Origin: Tannerellaceae bacterium | GTDB lineage: Bacteria > Bacteroidota > Bacteroidia > Bacteroidales > Tannerellaceae | Length of the DNA stretch: 64,000 nucleotides | Direction: 5' to 3' | NCBI GenBank assembly: GCA_031280435.1 | Contig: JAITGS010000010.1 | Coordinates: forward strand, 1-64,000 | Shown here: piece by piece, positions 34,497 to 44,117 of the stretch | Position numbering within the stretch: position 1 is the stretch's first letter | Layout: the number at the start of each line of letters is the position of its first letter | Made by a program: the position numbers and the translations under genes | The notes under the pieces: model-generated | Database searches by the model: none | What the model was told of the DNA's origin: nothing | What the model saw: only the letters and a program-made list of their open reading frames with translations

Positions 34497-35632
34497 ACTA
34501 CGTCAAGATATACTGCCGCTCAGGCAAGGGAGGACGCGGCTCTATCCACTTCCGACGCGAAAAGTACATACCCAAAGGAGGCCCCGACGGAGGCAACGGA
34601 GGCAAAGGAGGCAGCGTATACCTCAAAGGCAACCGGCACTACTGGACGCTGCTCCACCTGAAATATCAGCGACACATCATCGCAACCGCAGGCCAAAACG
34701 GCAGCTCGGCACGCAGCACCGGACGCAGCGGCGACGACCGCATCATAGAAGTGCCCTGCGGAACCGTAGCCTTCGACGCCCTCACAGGCGAGTACCTCTG
34801 CGACATAACGGCCGACGGACAACTGGCTCTGCTGCTGCCCGGAGGCCGCGGAGGCCTGGGCAACTGGAACTTCAAGACCGCAACATTGCAGACTCCGCGC
34901 TTTGCTCAGCCGGGCGAACCCTCGCAGGAGCGCACGGTTATCCTTCAGCTGAAATTGCTGGCCGACGTAGGCCTGGTCGGCTTCCCTAACGCAGGGAAGT
35001 CGACGCTGCTATCGGTTGTTTCGGCAGCCAAGCCCAAGATTGGCAACTATCCCTTCACAACGCTCGAACCAAACCTCGGAATAGTCAGCTATCGAGATAA
35101 CCTCTCCTTCGTCATGGCCGACATACCCGGCATCATAGAGGGAGCAAGCGAAGGACGCGGGCTGGGGCTGAGGTTCCTGCGCCATATAGAGCGAAACTCG
35201 CTACTGCTCTTCATGATTCCGGCCGATGCCAACGATATAAGGGCTGAATATGATGTGCTGCACAACGAGCTGGTGAAATATAATCCCGACCTGCTCGGCA
35301 AGAGCCGCGTCCTTGCCCTCACCAAGAGCGATCTCATTGACGATGAGCTCCGCGAAGCCATTGCGCAGGAGCTGCCCGACAATATCCCCGCCGTCTTCAT
35401 CTCCTCCGTAACGCAGCAAGGCTTAGGAGAGCTGAAAGATTTGCTATGGAAAGAACTCAACCGCGAGACATTCCACCAATCGGAGCTCATAGTACACAAG
35501 AACCTCGACCTGAGCGCCCTCGACTTCGGTGAGGACGACGACGACACCTTCTCCCCCTCAGAAGAGGACGAGGATGACGACAGCTTCGAGGAAGACTTCT
35601 ACGACGACGACTTTGAGGACGACCAGCCTTGA
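34481..35632 (+). CDS. obg: Obg-family ribosome-assembly GTPase
   Basis: The 383-residue GTPase acts in 50S assembly and stress signalling. The glycine-rich Obg fold occupies about 1-157 ([28 protein letters not shown]). The G domain follows ([10 protein letters not shown], the [17 protein letters not shown] switch, LALTKSDL). The last 45 residues or so are almost entirely Asp, Glu, Ser and Phe, an acidic tail common in Bacteroidetes Obg. The start lies within adk (16-nt overlap). The pgeF gene starts inside or just after the acidic tail. Confidence 0.97.
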   Translation: MSNFVDYVKIYCRSGKGGRGSIHFRREKYIPKGGPDGGNGGKGGSVYLKGNRHYWTLLHLKYQRHIIATAGQNGSSARSTGRSGDDRIIEVPCGTVAFDALTGEYLCDITADGQLALLLPGGRGGLGNWNFKTATLQTPRFAQPGEPSQERTVILQLKLLADVGLVGFPNAGKSTLLSVVSAAKPKIGNYPFTTLEPNLGIVSYRDNLSFVMADIPGIIEGASEGRGLGLRFLRHIERNSLLLFMIPADANDIRAEYDVLHNELVKYNPDLLGKSRVLALTKSDLIDDELREAIAQELPDNIPAVFISSVTQQGLGELKDLLWKELNRETFHQSELIVHKNLDLSALDFGEDDDDTFSPSEEDEDDDSFEEDFYDDDFEDDQP

Positions 35633-36335
35633 GGACTACCCTCGCGGATGGCTCCGCTTCCCCAGCCTCGCCGCCCGGCCCGAAATCACTCACTTTGCAT
35701 GCACGCTGCAAGAAGCGCCGGCGCTGCAGGAAGCCCTCAAGGCCCGGCGCTTGCATCTCTCCCGACAAATACATTCGAACCGCATCGCCATTGTAGATAG
35801 CCGGACAGGAGAGCTGCACGGCTTCGACGCCTTAGTGTCGGCCGAGGCAGGCATTTGCGTAGGCGTATCGACAGCCGATTGCGTCCCGGTGCTGCTCTAC
35901 GCTCCCGACAGGCGCGTGGTAGCCGCCGTGCATGCAGGCTGGCGCAGTACGGTCGGGCAGATAGCGCGGGCAACGGCAGCGCTTATGGCCGACACCTTTG
36001 GCTGCGAGCCCGCCCTCATGCTCGCCGGCATAGCTCCCGCCATTGGCTGCGAAGCCTTCGAGGTCGGGCCCGAAGTTCCGGAGGCATTCCTCAGCGCCGG
36101 CATCGACATCAGCTCCTTTCACTTCAGGAACCCAACAAGCGGAAAATCGCATATAGATCTGAAAAGGGCCAACTACAATCAGTTGCTTTCAGCCGGCCTT
36201 GCGGCCTGTAATATAGCCGTGGCCGACGCTTGTACGTTCGGCGATGCCGCAACTTTCAGCTCCGCCCGCCGCCAGGGAACCGACTGCCGGCGCATGCTTT
36301 CGGGCATAATGTTGAGAGCTGAGGGCCGGCCTTAG
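35613..36335 (+). CDS. pgeF: Peptidoglycan editing factor PgeF (YfiH/laccase-domain family)
   Basis: The YfiH/DUF152-type protein removes misincorporated L-Ser from peptidoglycan precursors and was earlier called a polyphenol oxidase or laccase. The zinc ligands are visible in [16 protein letters not shown] and [11 protein letters not shown]. The C-terminal [20 protein letters not shown] is typical. The start is uncertain. The TTG at 35613 gives 240 residues and overlaps obg by 20 nt. Upstream ATGs at 35574 and 35529 would read the acidic Obg tail out of frame as a Thr-rich run, which is unlikely. It is probably transcribed with hpt-adk-obg. Confidence 0.88.
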   Translation: MRTTSLEDYPRGWLRFPSLAARPEITHFACTLQEAPALQEALKARRLHLSRQIHSNRIAIVDSRTGELHGFDALVSAEAGICVGVSTADCVPVLLYAPDRRVVAAVHAGWRSTVGQIARATAALMADTFGCEPALMLAGIAPAIGCEAFEVGPEVPEAFLSAGIDISSFHFRNPTSGKSHIDLKRANYNQLLSAGLAACNIAVADACTFGDAATFSSARRQGTDCRRMLSGIMLRAEGRP

Positions 36336-36479
36336 AGCTGCTCCGGCAAAAGCTCTACCTTTTGTTGCACATTCAGCTCCGCCGCGATAATATCCGCCCC
36401 CATTGCCGGACTGTCAACGGCTTCCTCTAAATAGATGGCGATATTGCCATGATGGAAATGGGCTGCGTAAATGTAGTTC

Positions 36480-36531
36480 GCTCGAACAATAGGTCATTCC
36501 CGCCTTCGCGGGAATGACCTGTCTTTCGAGC
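36480..36531. repeat. Palindromic element with nested stems
   Basis: A perfect 13-bp stem, AGGTCATTCCCGC (36491-36503) with GCGGGAATGACCT (36508-36520) and loop CTTC, is nested in GCTCGAA (36480-36486) with TTCGAGC (36525-36531). The inner core resembles CATTCCCGC/GCGGGAATG palindromes found as dispersed repeats in many bacterial genomes. It lies 145 nt after pgeF and could terminate that transcript. Confidence 0.8.
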
Positions 36532-36565
36532 GCAACCTGCTTTTTGTGCACGTTCATAGAATGTT

Positions 36566-36945
36566 ATTCCTTCCGACAAATCGCTGGAGCCGTTGCCATG
36601 ATGGAAATTCCTTCCGACAAATCGCTGGAGCCGTTGCCATGATGGAAATTCCTTCCGACAAATCGCTGGAGCCATTGCCGTAATGTAAATTCCTTCCGAC
36701 AAATCGCTGGAGCCATTGCCGTAATGTAAATTCCTTCCGACAAATCGCTGGCGATATTTACGGTCTGTAAATGGCTCGCGACAAATCGCTGGCGATATTT
36801 ACGGTCTGTAAATGGCTCGCGACAAATCGCTGGAGATATTTACGGTCTGTAAATGGCTCGCGACAAATCGCTGGAGATATTTACGGTCTGTAAATTCCTT
36901 CCGACAAATCGCTGGAGCCGTTGCCATAATGGAAATGGGCTGCGG
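36566..36945. repeat. Tandem array F: about 9 units of about 41 bp
   Basis: Each unit has TTCCTTCCGACAAATCGCTG, then a variable half. Units 1, 2 and 9 carry GAGCCGTTGCCAT(G/A)ATGGAAA, units 3-4 GAGCCATTGCCGTAATGTAAA, and units 5-8 G(C/A)GATATTTACGGTCTGTAAAT. The variable halves are themselves inverted repeats (for example ATTTAC...GTAAAT). The block GATGGAAATGGGCTGCG occurs before the array (about 36451) and, with one change, after it (about 36930). No gene is seen in the rest of 36336-37160. Confidence 0.9.
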
Positions 36946-37160
36946 AGGATAACTGTCTTGGTCATTGTTCGCAAGGCTGTGAAAACTGTTCCCGGGCTTT
37001 TAAGTTATGCAGTATAATCCTTGAAATTATTTCTTGCCGGCTGTTGCCGTCGGGTAGGGCATAGTTTTTTTCCTCTTAATCATTATATTTGGGCTATAAA
37101 TGGAAAAGACATTGTAACGGCACAGCTTCAACATATCAATCCAACTAAACTTTATACCCA

Positions 37161-38321
37161 ATGAGAAGAATTCTGCATTGCTTCCTTATTATTCTTAGCT
37201 CCGCTACTGTTTGGGGGCAAACGGCCTTGAGCGACAGGGCGCTTATCAGCTTGGTTACTTATGACCCTTCGGAGGGCGCGGTCTTTACCGTCTACGGGCA
37301 TACGGCCATCAGAGTGAACGACCCGGACAAGGGCATTGATGCAATATTCAACTACGGCATATTCGACTTCGGCGAGAGCAATTTCATCTATCGCTTTACA
37401 AAGGGCGAGACGGATTACAAGCTGGGAGTGGTAGACTTCAGGCATTTGCTCGTTGAATGTGAGTTGCGCGGATGCGGCGCGCGCGAGCTTGTACTGAACC
37501 TGCTGCCCCGCGAGCGGCAGGCCATCTGGGAGGCTCTGCTGCTGAACGCACGGCCCGAGAACGCTACTTATCGCTACAACTTCTTTTTCGACAATTGCGC
37601 CACCCGCCCTCTGCTGCTCATCGAGAAGTACGTGTCGGGCGTTATTGTGTATGCGCCTGTTCCCAAGCTCCACAGCTTCCGCCGGCTTATCAACGACTGC
37701 ATGCGCAACAATCCCTGGACTATCTTCGGGACGGAGCTTGTGCTGGGCAGTCCCACCGACCGTACGGCCACGCCGCACGAGGAGCTCTTCCTGCCGCTCT
37801 ACCTCGAGGCTGCCTTTGCCTCCGCATGGATAGTGGATTCCTCCGGCTCGGAGCGCAAGCTCGCAGGGCAGAGCAATGTGCTGGCCGTGGGCCGCGAGCA
37901 GGATACGTCGCGGGCGCCTGTCGGTCCGCTGGGCTGCGGGCTGCTCATGCTTGGCGCGGCTATTGTGATTCTGGCCTGGGAGATGCACAACAACAGGTAT
38001 TGCCGCTGGTTCGATGCCGTGCTGCTGCTGGTGGGCGGGCTGGCCGGCTGCCTGATTTTTTTCCTTGCCTTCGTGTCGGTGCACCCGGCCACCTGGCCCA
38101 ATTGGAACGTACTCTGGCTTCATCCCTTTCATCTGGCCGGCCTTGTGTTCGTACTTGTAAGGCGGTGGAGAAGGGCCGCCGGCTTGTATCACATCCTTAA
38201 TGTTTTTTCCATAAGTATACTGATACTCGGCTGGCCGCTGATTCCTCAGCAGTTCAACATAGCTTTCCTGCCGATGATGCTGGTGCTGGGGCTCCGCTCG
38301 GCTGCTTCTATTGCGAGATGA
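37161..38321 (+). CDS. DUF4105/Lnb-type membrane protein (putative lipoprotein N-acyltransferase)
   Basis: The 386-residue protein has a signal peptide (about 1-19, ending VWGQ). Its periplasmic DUF4105 (Lnb_N) domain (about 20-230) contains YGHTAIRV (catalytic His candidate), IFNYGIFDFG and FFFDNCATRP (catalytic Cys candidate). It ends with about four membrane helices (about 255-385). Proteins of this layout include Lnb, reported as the enzyme that N-acylates lipoproteins in Bacteroidetes lacking Lnt. The assignment rests on architecture and the His/Cys pair. A -7 box TATATTTG lies at 37084-37091. It converges with the paralogue cluster. Confidence 0.78.
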   Translation: MRRILHCFLIILSSATVWGQTALSDRALISLVTYDPSEGAVFTVYGHTAIRVNDPDKGIDAIFNYGIFDFGESNFIYRFTKGETDYKLGVVDFRHLLVECELRGCGARELVLNLLPRERQAIWEALLLNARPENATYRYNFFFDNCATRPLLLIEKYVSGVIVYAPVPKLHSFRRLINDCMRNNPWTIFGTELVLGSPTDRTATPHEELFLPLYLEAAFASAWIVDSSGSERKLAGQSNVLAVGREQDTSRAPVGPLGCGLLMLGAAIVILAWEMHNNRYCRWFDAVLLLVGGLAGCLIFFLAFVSVHPATWPNWNVLWLHPFHLAGLVFVLVRRWRRAAGLYHILNVFSISILILGWPLIPQQFNIAFLPMMLVLGLRSAASIAR

Positions 38322-38420
38322 AGAGCTGCCGAGCCTGTCGGGGCCCGGCAGCCTTGGAAATACACAGTGGATCGGGCAACGAGAATTATAGATATTTACA
38401 AGGTCGGATGCCTGTTATTT

Positions 38421-39503
38421 CTAATCTAATGCGAAGGCAACGATTGCGTTCTCGGCAAAGGATTTGCCTCCCATTTGCCTTATCCGTATGCTGTTGCCTG
38501 CTAAGGAAAGTCCGCGCACGTCGCCTATGCTATATTCAAAGCGAACAGGGTCGGGCGTTGTATTTTTCATTACGAGATAGCCGCTTATGATGTTCTTACC
38601 CGGATATGCCCGTCCGGATATCAGGTAGTTGTTCCCCACGTAGTAGTTTGGGTTGAAGTTGCTTTCTCCTACTTTGATTAGGGTGCTTTTGACCCAGAGC
38701 CGGTCGCTAATCTGTCCTCCGTCTATCAGTACGTGCATGGTTACCATGACGAACCATTTTCCGGGAGGCAGTGTGATGAAGGTTCCTGCTCCGTGCCAGC
38801 TGTTCCAGTCGGAGGGCTTGAGCATGGTTCCCGTATCCGACATTTGCGTGGGCGGGGAGGTTCGCAGGGCATGGTTGTTTTGCCAGGTGCCTACTCCGTT
38901 ATCATCGGCTATGATGATTTTGCCTTCGCCGGGCTGTCCGTGTGTGTAGAGCAGCAGGTTGGTGAGGCTGACGCCTGTGGCGAGGTTCAGCTCTCCGGAG
39001 CCGTCGAAGCTGATGGCATGCCCGTTGGTGTTGAAGCTCATGTCTTTTGTTAGCGAGCCTCCTATGTGCAGGGAGTCGTTGATGATGGTGAGGCCGTTGC
39101 CGGCTCCGTAGGCAAATCCCCAGGAGTTCTCCCAGCGGCTGCCGTTCCAGCTATAAACGCCGGGGCTGAAGATGCTGTTGCTTGTGAGGTTGTAGACGGT
39201 AAGGCCGGCGTGGGTTTCCTTGATCCTGCTGCTTGAGTTGTCAATCCAGTCCGGGTCGGTGATGGCGATGAAGGGTTCGAGCGTGGCGGTATCCTTCAGC
39301 ATTACTCTGGTGAGCATCAGCCCTCCCTTGTCGGAGGTGACGTTGGCAGGGTCGTTGGCCGAGGCCGGATTGGCTGCGTCCTGTGTCCTGAGCTCGAGTA
39401 TGGCGGCACGTGCGGAGCGGCTGTCGGAGCCTATTGTTACCTGTGCCTCTGCGGCTATTATAGAGCCTGCTGTTGCAATGACTGCAAGAAGTATATGTTT
39501 CAT
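38421..39503 (-). CDS. Secreted paralogue 3 of a three-gene cluster
   Basis: The 360-residue exported protein starts at the ATG at 39503, which leaves a clean signal peptide (MKHILLAVIATAGSIIAAEA); an ATG at 39524 only adds 7 residues. The mature start QVTIGSD, then GGLMLTRVMLKDTATLEPF and PGVYSWNGSRW, are hallmarks of a Bacteroidetes extracellular family often annotated as hypothetical. A C-terminal beta-rich domain of about 140 residues (PPGKWFVMVTM, YYVGNNYLISGR, ENAIVAFALD) looks like a C1q/TNF-type jelly roll; this is inference from strand pattern. It is last in a leftward operon with the genes at 39541 and 40687. Confidence 0.75.
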   Translation of the reverse strand: MKHILLAVIATAGSIIAAEAQVTIGSDSRSARAAILELRTQDAANPASANDPANVTSDKGGLMLTRVMLKDTATLEPFIAITDPDWIDNSSSRIKETHAGLTVYNLTSNSIFSPGVYSWNGSRWENSWGFAYGAGNGLTIINDSLHIGGSLTKDMSFNTNGHAISFDGSGELNLATGVSLTNLLLYTHGQPGEGKIIIADDNGVGTWQNNHALRTSPPTQMSDTGTMLKPSDWNSWHGAGTFITLPPGKWFVMVTMHVLIDGGQISDRLWVKSTLIKVGESNFNPNYYVGNNYLISGRAYPGKNIISGYLVMKNTTPDPVRFEYSIGDVRGLSLAGNSIRIRQMGGKSFAENAIVAFALD

Positions 39504-39540
39504 CTTAATCTCTGCTGTTATCATTTAAGCGAAGCTTTGC

Positions 39541-40662
39541 TTATTGTACGAGCGCAAAGGCTACGATTGAGTTTTCGCCTGCATTGGCGCTGCCGTAGGA
39601 GTTTACGTATGCGCTGTTGGAGGCGCTTGGCCGTATCACTACTACCTTGTTGACTTTGTAGGTATAAGAGACGAGGCGGTTCTCAGGGTTCTCTATTATG
39701 ACGAATCCGCTTATTACATTGTAATTGTCATATATATGCCCTGAGATAGTTGTGTTGTTGCCCACGAAGATGCTCTTGTCTAAAACGTCGGCGTCTTCCT
39801 TATAGAACGATGATTCAACCCAGAACCTGCCCTGGCTGGTGCCGTTGATCACTGATGCGAGCATGGTGACCACTACGAACCATCGTCCCTTGGGCAACTG
39901 TATGGTTGCTTTGGTACTTCGCAGGTCGGAATTGCTGCTGCCCAGATCTACCCTCACGCCGTAGTAGTCTAATGTTGCTATGGGTGCGGCAGAGGGGCTG
40001 ATGTTATCCTCCCAGACGGCATTGCCGTCGGCGTCCGACATGATCACCCGGTTCTTGGCGTACGCAGAGCCTGTATACCGCAGTTCGCCGCTGAGCCTTA
40101 CGGGCACTGCAACCTCTACGGCCTTGCTTCCGCTGATGCCGAACCGATGCACGTCGGTGTTGAAGCTTATCGGCCGGCTGAGTTGCTCGCCGAGCCCTAT
40201 TTTGCCGCCGCCGTCCGCCATGAGCCCGTGTCCGACGGCTATGGGAGGCCTGTGGGAGGCCATCCACCGGTCGCCGTTCCATGTGTAGACGCCCGGCCTG
40301 AAGGGAGCCCGGTTGCTGATGTTATACACCATCATTCCCGCATGCATCTCCTTAAGCCGGGTAGAGGCGTTGTTTTGCCAGTCGGCGTCGGAGGTAGCGA
40401 TGAAAGGTTCGAGCGTATACCGGTCGAGGAGCTTCACCCTGGGCAACAGCAGGCCGCCCGTCACGGAGGATACATTGAGAGGGTCGGTTGCGCCGGGCGG
40501 ATTCACCGCATCCATGCTTTTGAGGTCGAGCAGAGCCGCACGTGCCGGAAGGCCGCCCGAACCTATGGTGACCTGGGCATGCAAGGCTCCGCCGACGGCC
40601 GTCAGAGCGCAGCAGACTATGACTGTGGCGGCAATCAGGCTACATCTGTTTCTTACATTCAT
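39541..40662 (-). CDS. Secreted paralogue 2 of a three-gene cluster
   Basis: The 373-residue exported protein has a signal peptide (about 1-29, ending ALHA) followed by QVTIGSGG. It shares with its neighbours GGLLLPRVKLLDRYTLEPF, MVYNISNRAPFRPGVYTWNG and a C-terminal domain with LPKGRWFVVVTM, FVGNNTTISGHIYDNYNVISGFV and ENSIVAFALVQ. The middle region (about 150-240) is the least conserved. It lies 25 nt after paralogue 1; the next gene's start at 39503 is 38 nt after its stop. A surface or adhesive role is possible but unproven. Confidence 0.75.
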   Translation of the reverse strand: MNVRNRCSLIAATVIVCCALTAVGGALHAQVTIGSGGLPARAALLDLKSMDAVNPPGATDPLNVSSVTGGLLLPRVKLLDRYTLEPFIATSDADWQNNASTRLKEMHAGMMVYNISNRAPFRPGVYTWNGDRWMASHRPPIAVGHGLMADGGGKIGLGEQLSRPISFNTDVHRFGISGSKAVEVAVPVRLSGELRYTGSAYAKNRVIMSDADGNAVWEDNISPSAAPIATLDYYGVRVDLGSSNSDLRSTKATIQLPKGRWFVVVTMLASVINGTSQGRFWVESSFYKEDADVLDKSIFVGNNTTISGHIYDNYNVISGFVIIENPENRLVSYTYKVNKVVVIRPSASNSAYVNSYGSANAGENSIVAFALVQ

Positions 40663-40686
40663 ACGTATATATATATAAGGTGTGTG

Positions 40687-41895
40687 TTACTGTTCCACCA
40701 GAGCGAAAGCCACTATGGTGTCCTCCTCCCAATGCGAGCTCCCGAATCGGTCGAACGGGATAGGGTCGCTGATGCTTACCCGCCCAAGCTCTACTTCTCC
40801 GAAGTGATACCTGAACTTGACGGACGAGCTTGTTGCATTGTTTATAATCACATACCCGCTTATGGTTACAAAGCTCTTATACAGGCGCCCGGAGATAAGG
40901 CTGTTATTGCTGTCGAAGTATACAGGGTTCGGGAGGCTTTCGTTTTCGGCAATGAAAGTGGTTCGCAGCCACAGCCAGTCCTCGTCCTGAAGATTAGGCT
41001 GGTCGATGCTGGAGCGCATGGTTACCATCACGAACCAGCGTCCGGGCGGGAGCATAATATAAGCATTGGTGTCCTTCCAGTTGTCGGCGCCCACGTAGTC
41101 GCGCAGGTCAACATTGGCCGAGAGGCCGGCACCGTCGGCGGTGAAAACAGCCGTGGGCGTCGGAGGCAGCGAAGCCTGAGGCTGCCAGGAAGCATATCCG
41201 TAGCGGTCGGACATGAGCAGCTTGCCCTCGCCCTGGTTGCCGTCCACATATTTAAACGTACCGGAAATAGTGAGGGGAGTGGCTATCCTGACTTCGCCCT
41301 GACCCGCCAGCGTCACCGTCCTGCTGTTGTTGTCAACCGAAACCGTCCGCGTCAGAGTCCCGCCAAGCTCCACAATGCTGTCCGCCAAGGTCAGCCCGCT
41401 GCCCACGTCAATGTTGCTTGAGGCCACCAGCCGCCAAAGGTCGCCCGTCCAGCTATAAACTCCGGGGACGAAATAGGCATCGGAGGTGAGATTGTAAACG
41501 CAGAGGCCGGCATGCGTCTCCCTTATAGCCGCAACGTTGCCCGCCCAGTCCGGATTGGCCTCCGGGATGAAAGGCTCGAGCGTAGTAGGGCTCACAAGGC
41601 GCACGCGCGGCAGCAGCAGGCCACCCTTGGTAGAGGTAACATTCGCATCATCACTCACCGAGGATATATTATCCCTGTCGGCGCTTTGCGATTTCAGCTC
41701 CAGCAAAGCCGCCCGCCCCGCATCGCTCGCAGAGCCAATCACCACCTGAGCCGCCGCAGCATAAGGCATAGCCGTGAGAACCAGCATAGCGCACAGCCCG
41801 GCAAGGTGGCGCTTACAGAGATTGTCGGCCGGCGCCCCTGTTACCGGGCGCCTGCCTTCAATCAGAAAATGGAGAGTGATTGCTTTGGCGTTCAT
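40687..41895 (-). CDS. Secreted paralogue 1 of a three-gene cluster
   Basis: The 402-residue exported protein is first in the leftward operon. The signal sequence is unusually long (about 48 residues), with hydrophobic CAMLVLTAMPYAAAA before QVVIGSAS. A later ATG is not available without losing the signal core. Shared blocks are GGLLLPRVRLVSPTTLEPF, PGVYSWTGDLW, LPPGRWFVMVTM, ISGRLYKSFVTISGYV and EDTIVAFALVEQ. A -7 box TATCTTTG reads on the - strand at 41985-41978. Its N-terminal extension differs from the two paralogues. Confidence 0.75.
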   Translation of the reverse strand: MNAKAITLHFLIEGRRPVTGAPADNLCKRHLAGLCAMLVLTAMPYAAAAQVVIGSASDAGRAALLELKSQSADRDNISSVSDDANVTSTKGGLLLPRVRLVSPTTLEPFIPEANPDWAGNVAAIRETHAGLCVYNLTSDAYFVPGVYSWTGDLWRLVASSNIDVGSGLTLADSIVELGGTLTRTVSVDNNSRTVTLAGQGEVRIATPLTISGTFKYVDGNQGEGKLLMSDRYGYASWQPQASLPPTPTAVFTADGAGLSANVDLRDYVGADNWKDTNAYIMLPPGRWFVMVTMRSSIDQPNLQDEDWLWLRTTFIAENESLPNPVYFDSNNSLISGRLYKSFVTISGYVIINNATSSSVKFRYHFGEVELGRVSISDPIPFDRFGSSHWEEDTIVAFALVEQ

Positions 41896-42093
41896 CTTAG
41901 AAAAAAATTCTCATTTGAAAATCAATCATGTTTGCGAAACTGTATTGTCCTTACTGCTTCTTGCGTTTAAGTTTCACCAAAGATATAGCAGCGCCCGCAA
42001 GCCCATGTGTACAAAAACGACCATTCGCAGCCGCCGGCTAAAGAACGACTTTGTCGTATATAATGTGGCAGCCGTTATGCTGACGCGATAACG

Positions 42094-42263
42094 GGCATTT
42101 ATCGATCCCCCGCCTTAGCATTTATCGATCCCCTGCCTTACCGTTTATCGATCCCCTGCCTTAGCATTTAGCGATCCCCTGCCTTACCGTTTAGCGATCC
42201 CCTGCCTTAGCATTTAGCGATCCCCTGCCTTACCGTTTAGCGATCCCCCGCCTTAGCATTAAC
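42094..42263. repeat. Tandem array G: about 8 units of 22 bp in a 44-bp higher-order pattern
   Basis: The unit CGATCCCCTGCCTTAGCATT plus TA alternates with a variant reading CGATCCCCTGCCTTACCGTT plus TA. After the first few units TTTATCG changes to TTTAGCG. The strict alternation means the last expansion copied 44-bp dimers. It sits between the divergent secreted-paralogue operon and the erythromycin-esterase-family gene. The rest of that gap holds no recognisable gene. Confidence 0.92.
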
Positions 42264-42446
42264 CGACGCGGTAAATATAAGTCCGGAGAATATCAGCCAA
42301 AGCAGACGGACAAGAGGCGGATTATAGTCATAAAGCCCGCCCGATGCATCCATAATTCACAGCTCACAACACAAAATTCGGAAAGTTCGTAATTCATAAT
42401 TAACTTGCGCCTTTATTCTAACACTATAAACAGTAATATAGAACAG

Positions 42447-43688
42447 ATGCAATCAACCGTTGATTTTTTACAGGAGCGCGTCCATAGAATAAAGTCTCTC
42501 AAGCCTTTCAGCAAGGATTTAGACGTTCTGTCGGGCATAGCGCAAGGAGCCAGAGTTGTCGCCATAGGCGAAGGCTCGCATTTTATCAGGGAATACTGGG
42601 AACTGAGGCAGCGATTGTTCGAGTGCCTCCACAGTAGTGCAGGCCTCGGAATCTTCGCCATGGAATTCGGATTTTCGGAAGCCCGGTTAGTCAATCGGTG
42701 GGTGAACGGAGAAGCCTCCGAGGGCGATTTGCACAGGTTTAGCGAGAGCATTGACAATTGGGGAGCAGGCGAAACCATACGATGGCTGCGGAGATACAAC
42801 GAACTGTCGGGCGCGCACATAGCCTTCGCCGGCATAGACATACCCGAAGCCGCCGGAACCCTGCTGCCCTCCCTCCTTCCCTTCTACGAATTTGCCCAAA
42901 GCATATCCATGCCCACGGGCGATTTGCGTGAAGCAATTCTTATATGTGATGAATTCGCATCCAAATCAGCCGTCACAGCCGCAGCCAAATGGAAGAAGAT
43001 GCCCGCCACGCAAACCGACAGGCTCGCAGCCATACTTGCCAATACTCTCACCCGCTTCACATCCCTGCGGGATTACTACACGGAAACAATACCGGCAATG
43101 GATTATCAAATCGCCCTGCGCCACATAGAAGCCGCCGTATACGCCGAGTTTATGATCCGAGCCGTAGCCAACGCCGACCGCAAGGCCGCCTTCCTGCCCG
43201 ACATGTCGGCCCGAGAGTATTTCATGGCACGCTCCGTGATGTGGCATCTCGACGCACATCCGGGCAGCAACATGTTTCTGCTGGCCCACAACAATCATAT
43301 CCAGAAAGCCAACGTGGTGTACGGGCAACACACGGCCGCCGTCCCAATGGGCTTCTTTCTCAACAAGTTCCTGGGAGACAAATACTGCGCCGTAGCCGTC
43401 ACCAGCACCGACAATCACACCGCCGACATGAGCTTGGACCCATCGAGGCCGGTCGGATTCAAAGTCGTCGACGTCGAACTCGGCAAAGCAAAGGAAGGCA
43501 GCTTTAATGCCTTTATAGAAAACAACAGCCTCGCCGACTGCATCACGCTAACCGACATGCGCGGCTCCGAAACCGACTTCAGCAGCATCCGGAGCCAGAG
43601 CGCCTTTGTAGACGTATCGGTGCGACAAGCCTTCGATGCGGTGATTAATCTGCCGGAAATAAACGTAGACAGCAAGCTCGGCCTGTGA
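42447..43688 (+). CDS. Erythromycin-esterase-family hydrolase
   Basis: The 413-residue protein belongs to the EreA/DUF-type esterase family. The signature IGEGSHFIREYWELRQRL (Glu and His of the active site), MEFGFSEARLVNRWV, IAFAGIDIP and LLAHNNHIQKAN (second catalytic His) are all present. Characterised members hydrolyse the macrolide lactone ring, but most chromosomal homologues in this phylum have no proven resistance role. No signal peptide is seen, so it is cytoplasmic. The start is the ATG at 42447; a TTG at 42405 would add 14 unconserved residues. It is a single gene converging with panD. Confidence 0.85.
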   Translation: MQSTVDFLQERVHRIKSLKPFSKDLDVLSGIAQGARVVAIGEGSHFIREYWELRQRLFECLHSSAGLGIFAMEFGFSEARLVNRWVNGEASEGDLHRFSESIDNWGAGETIRWLRRYNELSGAHIAFAGIDIPEAAGTLLPSLLPFYEFAQSISMPTGDLREAILICDEFASKSAVTAAAKWKKMPATQTDRLAAILANTLTRFTSLRDYYTETIPAMDYQIALRHIEAAVYAEFMIRAVANADRKAAFLPDMSAREYFMARSVMWHLDAHPGSNMFLLAHNNHIQKANVVYGQHTAAVPMGFFLNKFLGDKYCAVAVTSTDNHTADMSLDPSRPVGFKVVDVELGKAKEGSFNAFIENNSLADCITLTDMRGSETDFSSIRSQSAFVDVSVRQAFDAVINLPEINVDSKLGL

Positions 43689-43756
43689 CTTTTGTTTCCG
43701 GGCGATGACAAGCCAAACGCCCGCGACAGGATGAGAACCTATCGCGGGCGATTTGC

Positions 43757-44110
43757 TTAAGGATGCACCAGCCTGTTCGTAGAAGTATCCGGGAAAACAA
43801 TAGCCGGCCGGAAGGCTTTTGCCTCCTCAAAGTCCATCAGCGCATACGACATGATGATGAGAACGTCGCCGGGCTGCACCTTACGGGCTGCAGCGCCGTT
43901 GAGGCAGATGGTTCCCGTGCCGCGCTCGCCCTTAATCACGTATGTCTCAAAGCGCTCGCCGTTGTTGTTGTTAACCACCGACACTTTCTCGTAGGGGATA
44001 AGATTCGCAGCGTCCATAAGGTCTTCGTCAATTGTGATGCTGCCGATGTAGTTCAGATTGGCATCGGTAACGCTCACGCGATGTATTTTAGATTTTACAA
44101 TTTCTATCAT
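43757..44110 (-). CDS. panD: Aspartate 1-decarboxylase proenzyme
   Basis: The 117-residue pyruvoyl enzyme makes beta-alanine from L-aspartate for pantothenate synthesis. The self-cleavage site lies in [15 protein letters not shown], between Gly and Ser, where Ser becomes the pyruvoyl group. [27 protein letters not shown] is also typical. The start is the ATG at 44110 ([11 protein letters not shown]). It lies 7 nt after panC, in one operon. Confidence 0.95.
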   Translation of the reverse strand: MIEIVKSKIHRVSVTDANLNYIGSITIDEDLMDAANLIPYEKVSVVNNNNGERFETYVIKGERGTGTICLNGAAARKVQPGDVLIIMSYALMDFEEAKAFRPAIVFPDTSTNRLVHP

Positions 44111-44117
44111 CATAGCA

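Noticed and set aside
36566-36945. CRISPR-like array (constant 20-mer with variable parts)
   Set aside because: The variable halves are repeated among units and are palindromic, there are no unique spacers, and no cas gene is in the window. The same reasoning excludes the other arrays.
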